A stretch of DNA of 64,000 nucleotides from UBA2988 sp965237965 (GTDB lineage: Bacteria; Gemmatimonadota; Gemmatimonadetes; Longimicrobiales; Gaopeijiaceae), in contig CBDEGT010000003.1 of NCBI GenBank assembly GCA_965237965.1, positions 186,001-250,000 of the forward strand. The letters are read 5' to 3'. The notes under the pieces are model-generated. The model searched no databases. It was not told where the DNA came from and was given only the letters and a program-made list of their open reading frames with translations. Positions within the stretch are counted from its first letter, which is position 1. The number at the start of each line of letters is the position of its first letter. Position numbers and translations under genes: made by a program. Of the stretch, positions 1-6,743 are shown piece after piece.

Positions 1-379
1 GACCGTTCTTCCGCATCTTGTCAGCGGCACGCCACGCGACCGCACCTGGACCATTGAAGATTACTCGCATTCGACCACCCTTCGGACGATGCAGAACGAT
101 CAGGTGCTGGGGTTCGTGGCGGATTGCGACATGCGTGCCCTGCGTGAGCTTGATCTCGACGTCCCTGCCGTCACTCGTCTTCGCATCATGCCCCTGGGTC
201 GAAGCGGGGTTGAGGTCCAGACCGAACATATACGCGGCCACCACTTCGCCGATGCTCCCGACAAGATGCCCATCGAGCGTGAACTTGCGACCGGGGAACA
301 TTCGTTCGAGACCGGCGGACGCGGTGTAGAGATCATCAAGGTAGCAGGCGACCTTTGCCCAATTGGTATCTGCACTCAT
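1..379 (-). CDS. DUF6998-like protein, cut by window edge
   Basis: The reverse strand is open from an ATG at 379 to the left window edge (126 codons, C-terminus missing). The protein opens MSADTNWAKVACYLDDLYTA and then has LERMFPGRKFTLDGHLVGSI and HDAKTSDGRDVEIKLTQG. This pattern matches my memory of the DUF6998 family, small proteins often found near restriction or phage-defence genes; the family name is recall, not a search. The EVVAAYMFG...DAKTSDGRDVEIK stretch resembles a PD-(D/E)xK-like layout (E, then D, then ExK), which is inference. The start overlaps the TGA of the hsdS remnant upstream as ATGA, so the two were probably translated together. The function is unknown. Confidence 0.7.
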   Translation of the reverse strand, partial: MSADTNWAKVACYLDDLYTASAGLERMFPGRKFTLDGHLVGSIGEVVAAYMFGLDLNPASTQGHDAKTSDGRDVEIKLTQGTHVAIRHEPQHLIVLHRPKGGRMRVIFNGPGAVAWRAADKMRKNG

Positions 380-1106
380 TCCGCCGCCTCCATCTCGCTG
401 GGTGCGCCCTCGTCCAGCGCCTCGGCGAGGGGTGGGTGGGAGGGAGATCTCAATCCCGTTCACCTGCTTCTCTGACAAGTGCTTGACGGTTGTCAGCGAC
501 GTGTCGCCGTGCAGATGGTCGAGGGCCATCTGAAGCGGACGCTTCACGAACTCTGGATCAATTTCGCAACGCCATCCGTTGATGCGCATCACCCGCTGGT
601 TAAGAAGACCGTCTGGTCCCGCCCAACGGCGCAAATTGAAATTGCCGTCCATTCCAACGAGGTAGTCACCAGCGCGAACGGGGTAGGCCGGATCGTAGTC
701 GCCACCGTAGTGTGCCTCGGTGTCCGTTTTGGAAATGTCCCGAATACGGATAAGCGGCATCCCGCGTTTCTCGCCATTGAACTGGCTGGACTTGAACGCG
801 AAGCCGTAGCTCAATCGGGCAATCTCGATCAGTCGTGCCCACGCCCAATGCACGGGCGCTACGAAAGGAAAATCGTCTCGGTTGATCTCGACAGCGTTTC
901 GCGGCTCGCGAGACTCCCTCGCCTTTACCAACCGCGCCTTCGCCGCCGCAATCCGCTTCAGCAATTCCGATGCCGGTTGGTCGCTCGCGTCCTGCGGCAC
1001 GAGCTTGCCGCGCACGGCGAGGTCGAGCACGAAGTGCGCAACCGCACGATTGCGTCGGGCGCGTCGGCGATCTGTTCGTATGCGCCAGCAGGCGTTCGGC
1101 GTTCAT
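376..1106 (-). pseudogene. hsdS: Type I restriction specificity subunit HsdS, frameshifted
   Basis: The first half of an HsdS is recognisable only by changing frame. It starts MNAERLLAH at 1106, shifts by one base to give YEQIADAPDAIVRLR, and shifts again to give FVLDLAVRGKLVPQDASDQP and ASELLKRIAAAKARLVK. It then runs through a target-recognition domain (YGFAFKSSQFNGEKRGMPLI, MDGNFNLRRW) to NGIEISLPP. These are hallmark HsdS segments: N-terminal conserved helix, then TRD1. The tail LAEALDEGAPSEMEAAE ending at the TGA at 376-378 lies in a third frame, reached across a tandem ACCC duplication near 430-440. At about 240 codons it is roughly half of a normal two-TRD HsdS. No hsdM is seen upstream. 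Either it has decayed or the region holds assembly indels. Confidence 0.75.
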
Positions 1107-1380
1107 CGGGCGCGATCGCTACACCCCGTCCTATCCTCGGCTGATGCTTCGTACGTCCAGCCCGATCGGGTTCGCAGGGTCCCTCATCCACGCTCCAAGA
1201 CCCGTATCCGGTAGGACGGGCCGAGCGCCAAGTCGAAAAACTCAACGGGGATCCCCACTTCTGAGATAGGCCTCGCATCCGATCGCGTCGCCGATCGTCA
1301 CCACCGGCCGGATTCGGGTGTACGACTCGTCGTACAGCACGATCTCCGAGCCACCACGCTCACCGTGCAGTGAGCGAGGT
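1107..1380. other. Stretch without a recognisable gene
   Basis: No open frame here has a family I recognise. On the reverse strand a short open run (VVTIGDAIGCEAYLRSGDP, then after a frame change EVGIPVEFFDLALGPSYRI) looks protein-like but is interrupted. It may be a fragment of whatever once preceded hsdS. I would not call a gene. Confidence 0.3.
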
Positions 1381-1455
1381 CCCAGGCGCTTCGTCATGGG
1401 CGAGGTCGACACCGGCTTCGTCGATCGGTTCCTGAGTCAACGATCGAGCCCGTGA
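1381..1455 (+). pseudogene. 3' scrap of a biotin-carboxylase-like gene
   Basis: The frame that ends in TGA at 1453-1455 reads RFVMGEVDTGFVDRFLSQ before the stop. The phrase GEVDTGFVDRFL resembles the C-terminus of acyl-CoA carboxylase biotin-carboxylase subunits (DTGFI/V motif). Upstream of residue RF the frame gives no recognisable carboxylase sequence, so only the tail seems to survive. Its TGA overlaps the ATG of comB (TGATG), an arrangement typical of an intact operon before the upstream gene was lost. The match is short, so confidence is low. Confidence 0.3.
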
Positions 1456-2201
1456 TGAAGATCGACGTCTACTTCCAGGCCGGAGAGCCCGCGGCCATCG
1501 ACATGAGGGAACGGATCGTCGTGGTCATCGACGTCCTCCGGGCCACGAGCGCCATCGTGGAGGCGCTGGTGAACGGCGCCGACAGTGTGTACCCCGCCGC
1601 CTCGACGGAGGAGGCCATCAAGCTGGCGGCGTCACTGGGGCGAGACGACACGCTCCTCTGCGGCGAGTCCAAGGGCCTGATGGTCGAGGGCTTCGACCTC
1701 GGCAACTCCCCGCGGGAGTTTTTGGCCCAGGTGGTCGCGGACAAGCGGCTGGTGATGAGCACGACCAACGGGACTCGCGCCTTTCTGATGGCCGGGGACG
1801 CCGATCGTGTGCTGGCTTGTTGCTTTCTGAATCTCGCCGCCGTGGTCGACGCGGTTGTGGGCAGCGAGGAGTTGGTGGTGGTTTGCGCTGGGAGAGGGGG
1901 GATGTTCGCCGTGGAGGACGCGCTGTGCGCCGGCGCCCTGATCAGGCGTCTGCGCGATGGGCATCCCGAGGTGGAACTCGACGACGCCGGCTCGGCAGCT
2001 CTCGAGCTCACGTATCGGTTTCAAGTCGGCGCAGCGTTCCTCGCCAGGACGAAGGCCGGACGGTGCCTCACCGAGATTGGCCTGCGCGACGACCTCAAGC
2101 ACTGCGCCCAGTTGGACCGGTATCGGGTGGTCCCGGAGATGGAGGATCGAGTGATCCGTGTTCCGCCGACGAGTTCCGAGGCCTCGAAGGTGCGCCGCTG
2201 A
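1455..2201 (+). CDS. comB: 2-phosphosulfolactate phosphatase ComB
   Basis: The 248-residue product has the ComB hallmarks: VVVIDVLRATSAIVEALVNG near residues 20-40, LLCGESKGLMVEGFDLGNSP near 70-90, MSTTNGTRAF near 100-110 and VVCAGRGG.FAVEDALCAGA near 140-160. The family hydrolyses 2-phosphosulfolactate to sulfolactate in the cytoplasm. This is step two of coenzyme M synthesis in methanogens; in bacteria it is found without coenzyme M and may serve sulfolactate or sulfonate metabolism. Length matches the family. The start is ATG 1455 (GTG at 1452 is also possible), overlapping the stop of an upstream remnant. No comA or comC is nearby, so its pathway context is lost. Confidence 0.92.
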   Translation: MKIDVYFQAGEPAAIDMRERIVVVIDVLRATSAIVEALVNGADSVYPAASTEEAIKLAASLGRDDTLLCGESKGLMVEGFDLGNSPREFLAQVVADKRLVMSTTNGTRAFLMAGDADRVLACCFLNLAAVVDAVVGSEELVVVCAGRGGMFAVEDALCAGALIRRLRDGHPEVELDDAGSAALELTYRFQVGAAFLARTKAGRCLTEIGLRDDLKHCAQLDRYRVVPEMEDRVIRVPPTSSEASKVRR

Positions 2202-2214
2202 TGCCGGGCACCTC

Positions 2215-2391
2215 CTCTTCGGGATGGCAGTCCAGAAACTGAGTCCACTGCGCGCGGGTGAAGACGCCGCTGTGGAGACAGGCCAGGGCAATCCGCTCGG
2301 GGGCCCGCCGTCCTGTATAGCCGAAGGGCTCGAGCGCGTCTTCGCGTCCCTGGAGATGGGCGATCAGGTCGAGCACGGGGTTCTCGCCCAC
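2215..2391 (-). pseudogene. N-terminal fragment of a mobile-element-type protein
   Basis: Reading leftward from a GTG at 2391, the frame gives VLDLIAHLQGREDALEPFGY, then TGRRAPERIALACLHSGVF and TRAQWTQFLDCHPE. This looks like the start of a winged-helix or replication-relaxation type protein seen on integrative elements (recall only). After about residue 58 the sequence becomes low-quality and runs into the 3' end of comB on the other strand, so the gene is cut there. The frame is also open upstream (FSPEPLPHPHEPVALTDP) but lacks a start codon. It marks a recombination junction just downstream of comB. Confidence 0.35.
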
Positions 2392-2628
2392 GCCGGGGAG
2401 GCGCCCGATGAACTCGACGACGAAGTCCAGGCATGGATCCGTGAGAGCTACAGGCTCATGGGGATGCGGGAGCGGCTCCGGTGAAAAGCCGTAGCGCTAC
2501 CGTTTCAGATCTCGACCATGAGTGTTGTTCGGCAGCCATTGACACAGAATCGGACGGGGGAAGAATTCTGGTGGAGAAGACCAACCGCATAGCGGGCGAA
2601 AGAAGCCGCACCGGTAAGGACGAAGGAC

Positions 2629-3570
2629 GTGTCAAGACGTAGACGTAAGAGGCAGCGAGCACGTGGGCGACGGAAACGTCCAAGATCGGCTCCTAAGAGT
2701 GATTCAGCTGAGAAGCCCGGAAAACGTGTGCCGGGCAAGGGTTCCGAGCTGAATAGCAGCGGCACGACCGAGAAACCCCAGGCTGCGTGGGTCATGATGG
2801 AGCATAGAGACGCCGACGGTAATCCGACGTTGGCGAAGAAACTGATCAGATCTACCTACGCGCGTCGCTACAGGCAGGTCTCCCCCGGTACCGAGATCGA
2901 AGCCCACGTACTAGCCGGATACAAGCCTCCCGTCATGATGATCGAACGGAAGATCTATGAGATCCACCGTTTGTCCGTCGGGGGATGGCGACGAAGCGGG
3001 CAGATCGCGGTAGAAGTGGAAGGTTGGCGGGGTTACGAAGGCGAGTGGTTCGAAGCCCTGAGGGGAGCCAAGCTGCATATCTCGGACCCGGGATTGGGGG
3101 GGCCGCACAACGACGAAGCCGACTACATCGTCTCGAAGTCATCGTTTGACCGAAAAATCGTGACTCAGCTCGATGAGCAGGGGGGCGAGTCAGAGGTCAA
3201 ACTGCACCACGGAACACTGGACTTCAAGGAGACTTGGAAGTCTACCTGGCTGAGGCAGCGTGCTGAAGTCCTGAATCTGGGCTTCAAGCTACTCCTCGCA
3301 CCGCTATTCGCTGCGGTTGGAGCGGGTCTGACCTTGTTGTGGATGGATCGACCAGCGAATCCGGATGGTGAGGATTTGGACAACTCGGAGGCTGTCGTCC
3401 AGTATGAAGATCAGGCAATAGATGGGGCGGCAGGGGATGTGCCCTCTGGACCAGACTCCAACGATGAAATGCCCGTCGTACTTCCCACGCAAACCGAGGG
3501 TGACACTCTCTTGGAGTCGAGCGACAGCGCTTCCGGAGTCGGTTCTGTACGGAGACAGTTTCAGCCATAA
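2629..3570 (+). CDS. Membrane-anchored protein of unknown function
   Basis: The 313-residue frame starts at a GTG. It opens with a very basic arm (SRRRRKRQRARGRRKRPR) and has a soluble region rich in W, E and Y with HISDPGLGGPHNDEADYIVS near residues 150-170. One membrane segment, LLLAPLFAAVGAGLTLLWM, lies near 225-243, followed by an acidic, low-complexity tail. The sense is N-terminus cytoplasmic by the positive-inside rule. I do not recognise the family. Codon use is less GC-extreme than in the core genes. It stands alone between the comB junction and a gene-poor stretch, which suggests acquired DNA. Confidence 0.6.
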   Translation: MSRRRRKRQRARGRRKRPRSAPKSDSAEKPGKRVPGKGSELNSSGTTEKPQAAWVMMEHRDADGNPTLAKKLIRSTYARRYRQVSPGTEIEAHVLAGYKPPVMMIERKIYEIHRLSVGGWRRSGQIAVEVEGWRGYEGEWFEALRGAKLHISDPGLGGPHNDEADYIVSKSSFDRKIVTQLDEQGGESEVKLHHGTLDFKETWKSTWLRQRAEVLNLGFKLLLAPLFAAVGAGLTLLWMDRPANPDGEDLDNSEAVVQYEDQAIDGAAGDVPSGPDSNDEMPVVLPTQTEGDTLLESSDSASGVGSVRRQFQP

Positions 3571-4240
3571 GGGGGGCCGGCGCCGCGCCTCGATACTGGT
3601 CTGAGCACGAGACGTTCGTTTCTTGGCTGCTCTTGATCGACCACGGACTCCCCGCCGGGTGACGTTGGCTGGCCACGCGATTCCGCTCATTGCCTTCGGG
3701 AGCGACCTGCTCCGCGTCCCCTCGCTAGCCACCAGCTTGCCTGCCCTGGTTGGGTCTTGAAGGGTTACTCTACGACGGGACCTTCAATCCGCAGAGGAGA
3801 CCCGACCTCTGCGATCCGCGGCCCAGATGCCCGCGAGCCCACAACCGGCGCCCCTGCGATCTCGGGCTGTCGTTGCTGAAGAAGCTCATGGCAATGCGCT
3901 CCCGATTCGTACGTGACGTTGATGGCGGCGGACACCCATCCGCGTGCAGATGTGCCTGCCGACTCCCTTGCGTCGCACGGTTCTTGACGCTGTGTTCCCG
4001 ATATATGGCCATAGCAAGTTCTTATGCCTTAGGTATCCCCTTAAAGCTAGGGCGTATGGATTCTTGGCGCCAACACTGCAATGGGTATAATGGTTTTGGA
4101 GTGGAGATATACAATAAGTGATATGAAACGAAACAAACCTCTCGGAATTCCGGGGCCCGGTGCCCCTGGTCGCCTTCGAAAGCGCCGGCCGGCTGGGCAG
4201 CCTGTCCCGGGGTGCCCGCCATTTGTTGCTGTTTTCCCGG
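3571..4240. other. Gene-free stretch with AT-rich core
   Basis: No convincing gene is present between the membrane protein and the mobilization cassette. Positions about 4008-4135 are markedly richer in A and T than the surroundings, and they are followed by a GC-rich palindrome-like run (GGAATTCC, GGGGCCCGG) at 4145-4165. A 7-bp inverted repeat (TTGAAGG at 3757-3763, CCTTCAA at 3781-3787) could form a hairpin. The region may be a former origin or insertion junction, but nothing proves it. Confidence 0.4.
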
Positions 4241-4355
4241 CTATTTCGGTACGGTGGCATCAGACTTGGTGTTCCGGCAAGAACGGCAGATCGTGCAGTC
4301 CTGATTGAACTTACGTGGCTTCTTGCCGTGATTCAGGCCTTCGTTAGTCCGCTGG
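4241..4355 (-). repeat. Left 115-bp inverted repeat of mob cassette
   Basis: Read on the reverse strand from 4355 to 4241, this matches 6434-6548 without gaps at about 89 of 115 positions by hand count. The longest identical block is GACTGCACGATCTGCCG. In one frame it encodes QRTNEGLNHGKKPRKFNQ, then DCTICRSCRNTKSDATVPK and a stop TAG, so the similarity extends to the protein level. Its inner end runs into the codons of mobC. Confidence 0.75.
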
Positions 4356-4472
4356 GCGAATACCCACAAGGGGGCCATCGAGGCCGTCGAGGTGATCGGC
4401 CACCTCATCGCCATCGAGCGGGCGCTCGCGACGCTGACCCCTACTGAGTGCACGGACGCCGATGCTCGTTAA
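4347..4472 (+). pseudogene. mobC: mobC, detached 3' half
   Basis: The frame reads VRWANTHKGAIEAVEVIGHL and IAIERALATLTPTECTDADAR, ending at TAA 4470-4472. This is the C-terminal half of MobC relaxosome accessory proteins (RWANTHK motif, recall). There is no start codon and no N-terminal half here; that half is found 1.8 kb to the right at 6241. Its end overlaps the mobA start by 11 bases, as expected for an intact mobC-mobA operon. The join to the inverted repeat lies at about 4347-4355. Confidence 0.75.
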
Positions 4473-6456
4473 GTTCCTCGCCCGGGGGACCGGCTCGGCG
4501 CGGGACGCGGCCGACTACCTCCTCGGCGAGCGGGACGCGGCCGGGAAGCCGCGCGAAGGCGTCGAGGTGCTCAGGGGAGATCCCCACCAGGTGGCCGCCG
4601 TGGCCGATACGCTTCCCTTCGAGCACAAGTACACCTCCGGCGTGATCGCGTGGGCGCCGGAGGACGAACCGACCGACGAACAGATCGGCGCGGTTCTGGA
4701 CGCCTTCGAGGAGACGGCCTGGGCGGGACTGGAGTTCGACCGCTACGCATGGGCTGCCGTGCTGCACCGCGAGCGCGGCGGCGGCGCTCACGTCCACGTC
4801 CTGGCGGCGCGGTGCGACCTGGAGACCGGCCGGAGCCTCAACATCGCCCCACCGGGCTGGGAGAAGACGTTCGGCCCGCTCCGGGACGCCCTCAACGCCG
4901 AACACGGCTGGGCTCGTCCAGACGACCCGGCGCGGGCCAGGGTGCAGCAACCCGGACACCGCGCCTACATCGAGGCGGCGCAGCTGCGGGCGGGCCTCCG
5001 GCTCGAATCCTCCCCCCGTGACCTGATCCGGGACTACCTGCTCCAACGCATCGAGCACGGCACGGTGCGGAACCGCGCCGATGTCGTCGCCGCCCTGCGG
5101 GACGCGGGGCTGGAGGTGCCGCGCCAAGGCAAGGACTATCTGACCGCCCGCGATCCGGACAGCGGACAACGGTGGCGGCTGAAAGGAGGGTTGTACGCCC
5201 ATGACTTCGAGCGTGAACGACTTGACCGAGCGGCTGCGGAGGCGGCTGGAGAACGAACGCGGGGAGATCGAGGCACTGACCGCGAACGAGCTCGAACGGC
5301 TCGCCGAGAACTCGCGGCGCGTCGCGAGGAGCGCGCTGCGTTCCATCGAGCGCGATACGGAGGAGGCGACCGGGCGGATGCGCGCGCTGCTGCTGAAGGC
5401 GTGGCTCCGGCCCCTGGTGGTCGGCCTGAGCCTCTGGCTCGGCATCTTCGGCGGAAGCTGGGCGACGATGCATTGGTTGTGGACGGGCATCCAGAGCCGG
5501 ATCGAGATGGCCGTCGATCTCGACCTGAGGATCGAGGAGGCCCGGCAGACGTTGACTCAGATGGAAGTGGACACCTGGGGGATCGTGCTCAGCGAGATCA
5601 ATGGCGAGCGGTTCGTGGTGCTGCCGTTTGGGACACTGGACAATCCGGCCTGGACCGTGCGCGATCGGCCTGCCGTGAAGCTGTCGAGAGAGTGAGGGAT
5701 CTGTATGACCGAATTGGAACGGCAGTTGACGGCGGCCTTGAAGAGGTTGTCCGCGCAGTCCGAGACGGAACGGCGGCGGCAATCCGAGCAGGTCGAAGCC
5801 TTGCGGCGGCAGGTCGAGCGGCTGAGCGCGGAGAACGACACCTTGCGGCGGCAAATCGAGCGGCTCGACGAGCAAACGACACGCTTGGTGTTCCAGCGAC
5901 ACCGGCACGATATCTCCGACCGGCACCCCTTCCAACCGCATACACCGCGGACGCCAGCGTGGAGTTCACTTCACGGGCCTGGAAGACATGTGCTGCCTGG
6001 ACGTGCCCGGCCGCTATCCGTGGATTTGTTTCGGGAGGCCGACCAAGTTCTCATCGGCGGTGGGGTGTGTTCCGCTTTCCAGAGCGGAGCCGCACACCTG
6101 CAGGTCGAACGCGCCGGTTGCCTCAGCCATCTGGCGAGGGGATGCTGCGCCCCCCTTCGAACCCCCAGCGTTCCGCGCCGCTGCCGGAGCAGCGGGCGGG
6201 TGGGGTGCGCCGCCCCCCGAACCCCGTCGCCGGTGCGTCCGTGGCTGAGCACCGCACCGTCACGGTCGCCGCCCGCGTGACGCCGGCGGAGCACGCCGCG
6301 TGGCAGGACAAGGCGGCGGCGGCAGGCGTGTCGCCGTCCGCGTTGCTGCGGCAGGCGATGTCGCGGACGCGAACGTGGACCGCGCCGGCGCTGGCCGTCG
6401 AGCGCGAGCGAACCCGCCAGCTCGCGCGCATCGGCAGCGGACTGTCGGTGGTCTGA
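4462..6456 (+). CDS. mobA: MobA/VirD2-family relaxase
   Basis: A mobilization relaxase nicks DNA at oriT and pilots the strand through a conjugative pore. The product opens MLVKFLARGTGSARDAADYL. A histidine cluster for metal binding lies at residues 102, 110 and 112 (LHRERGGGAHVHVLAARCDL), followed by SLNIAPPGWEKTFGPLRDAL and an extended basic, alanine-rich C-terminal region. The nicking tyrosine is probably Y19 in AADYLLG (inference). Conserved relaxase sequence ends near residue 475. Beyond it the frame stays open through 90 codons of unlikely protein and then through the 5' half of mobC, so the natural stop may be lost or the fusion may be real. mobB- and mobD-like genes lie inside it in other frames. 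Confidence 0.85.
   Translation: MLVKFLARGTGSARDAADYLLGERDAAGKPREGVEVLRGDPHQVAAVADTLPFEHKYTSGVIAWAPEDEPTDEQIGAVLDAFEETAWAGLEFDRYAWAAVLHRERGGGAHVHVLAARCDLETGRSLNIAPPGWEKTFGPLRDALNAEHGWARPDDPARARVQQPGHRAYIEAAQLRAGLRLESSPRDLIRDYLLQRIEHGTVRNRADVVAALRDAGLEVPRQGKDYLTARDPDSGQRWRLKGGLYAHDFERERLDRAAAEAAGERTRGDRGTDRERARTARRELAARREERAAFHRARYGGGDRADARAAAEGVAPAPGGRPEPLARHLRRKLGDDALVVDGHPEPDRDGRRSRPEDRGGPADVDSDGSGHLGDRAQRDQWRAVRGAAVWDTGQSGLDRARSACREAVERVRDLYDRIGTAVDGGLEEVVRAVRDGTAAAIRAGRSLAAAGRAAERGERHLAAANRAARRANDTLGVPATPARYLRPAPLPTAYTADASVEFTSRAWKTCAAWTCPAAIRGFVSGGRPSSHRRWGVFRFPERSRTPAGRTRRLPQPSGEGMLRPPSNPQRSAPLPEQRAGGVRRPPNPVAGASVAEHRTVTVAARVTPAEHAAWQDKAAAAGVSPSALLRQAMSRTRTWTAPALAVERERTRQLARIGSGLSVV
5201..5695 (+). 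CDS. mobB: MobB/MbeB-like mobilization protein, inside mobA
   Basis: This 164-residue frame lies wholly within mobA in another reading frame. It begins MTSSVNDLTERLRRRLENER and is a long charged helix to about residue 65. A membrane segment PLVVGLSLWLGIFGGSWATM follows near 68-88, then a conserved-looking tail ending PAWTVRDRPAVKLSRE. The layout (coiled coil plus membrane helix nested in the relaxase gene) is that of ColE1 mbeB and RSF1010 mobB, which stabilise the relaxosome and link it to the membrane. Both frames look like real protein here, so the overlap seems genuine. Confidence 0.72.
   Translation: MTSSVNDLTERLRRRLENERGEIEALTANELERLAENSRRVARSALRSIERDTEEATGRMRALLLKAWLRPLVVGLSLWLGIFGGSWATMHWLWTGIQSRIEMAVDLDLRIEEARQTLTQMEVDTWGIVLSEINGERFVVLPFGTLDNPAWTVRDRPAVKLSRE
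5705..6280 (+). CDS. mobD: MobD/MbeD-like coiled-coil protein, 3' part altered
   Basis: The frame starts 10 bases after mobB and overlaps mobA. Residues 1-60 (MTELERQLTAALKRLSAQSE, then leucine heptads to LRRQIERLDEQTTRLV) form a clean coiled coil like MbeD, a small mobilization protein of about 70-80 residues. After about position 5885 the sequence no longer resembles the family and is rich in H, P and R. The original end has probably been replaced by recombination at the point where mobA also loses similarity. Only the first third is credible as functional. Confidence 0.5.
   Translation: MTELERQLTAALKRLSAQSETERRRQSEQVEALRRQVERLSAENDTLRRQIERLDEQTTRLVFQRHRHDISDRHPFQPHTPRTPAWSSLHGPGRHVLPGRARPLSVDLFREADQVLIGGGVCSAFQSGAAHLQVERAGCLSHLARGCCAPLRTPSVPRRCRSSGRVGCAAPRTPSPVRPWLSTAPSRSPPA
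6241..6456 (+). pseudogene. mobC: mobC, detached 5' half
   Basis: From a GTG at 6241 the frame reads VAEHRTVTVAARVTPAEHAA and then AAAAGVSPSALLRQAMSRTR, ending ERTRQLARIGSGLSVV. This is the ribbon-helix-helix N-terminal half of MobC, which binds oriT and opens it for the relaxase. Similarity to the family stops after ARIGS; the 3' half resumes at 4347 with RWANTHK. The break falls inside the inverted repeat. The frame is fused in phase with mobA upstream. The stretch 6140-6240 before it has GC-rich inverted sequences and is where oriT would be expected. Confidence 0.75.
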
Positions 6457-6548
6457 ATCACGGCAAGAAGTCTTCTAAGTTGAACTAGGACTGCACGATC
6501 TGCCGCACTTGCCGTTCAACGATATCTGATTCCACCGCGCAGAAATAG
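6434..6548 (+). repeat. Right 115-bp inverted repeat of mob cassette
   Basis: This is the outward-facing partner of 4241-4355, same length with no gaps. Its frame reads QRTVGGLNHGKKSSKLN, then a TAG where the left copy has CAG (Gln), then DCTICRTCRSTISDSTAQK and TAG. The early stop makes this copy the more decayed of the two. Confidence 0.75.
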
Positions 6549-6743
6549 CGAGAAACGGGCATCAAACAGCGAGACTCTGGGCCTGGTAGCAATGAGCGTT
6601 CACGGCCAGCTCCCAGCCCAGCCCCGCGCCTCTTGCCGAGCTGCTTCATGCTAAGCGGGTATGGTCGCCCCCAGCCCCCTTTACATACCGATCCTCGTCC
6701 CGAATATTTACCGAAAGTTCACCCGTGGGATCCAAGTGCCCAG

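Larger units (their letters stand above)
4241..6548. mobile_element. Mobilization cassette between 115-bp inverted repeats
   Basis: The unit holds a relaxase gene with overlapping mobB- and mobD-like genes, plus the 3' half of mobC at the left and the 5' half of mobC at the right. Two 115-bp sequences in inverted orientation (4241-4355 and 6434-6548) face outward and can be aligned without gaps. If the unit were a circle, the mobC halves would meet and mobC would lie directly upstream of mobA, the standard operon order. No replication gene or recombinase is visible inside. It could be a small mobilizable plasmid captured in linear form, or a transposon-like unit; the sequence does not decide. 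Confidence 0.7.

Noticed and set aside
5988..6248. Frame reading MCCLDVPGRYPWICFGRPTK inside the mob cassette
   Set aside because: It looked like a possible plasmid gene but has no start context or recognisable family, and the region loses coding character in all frames after 5885.
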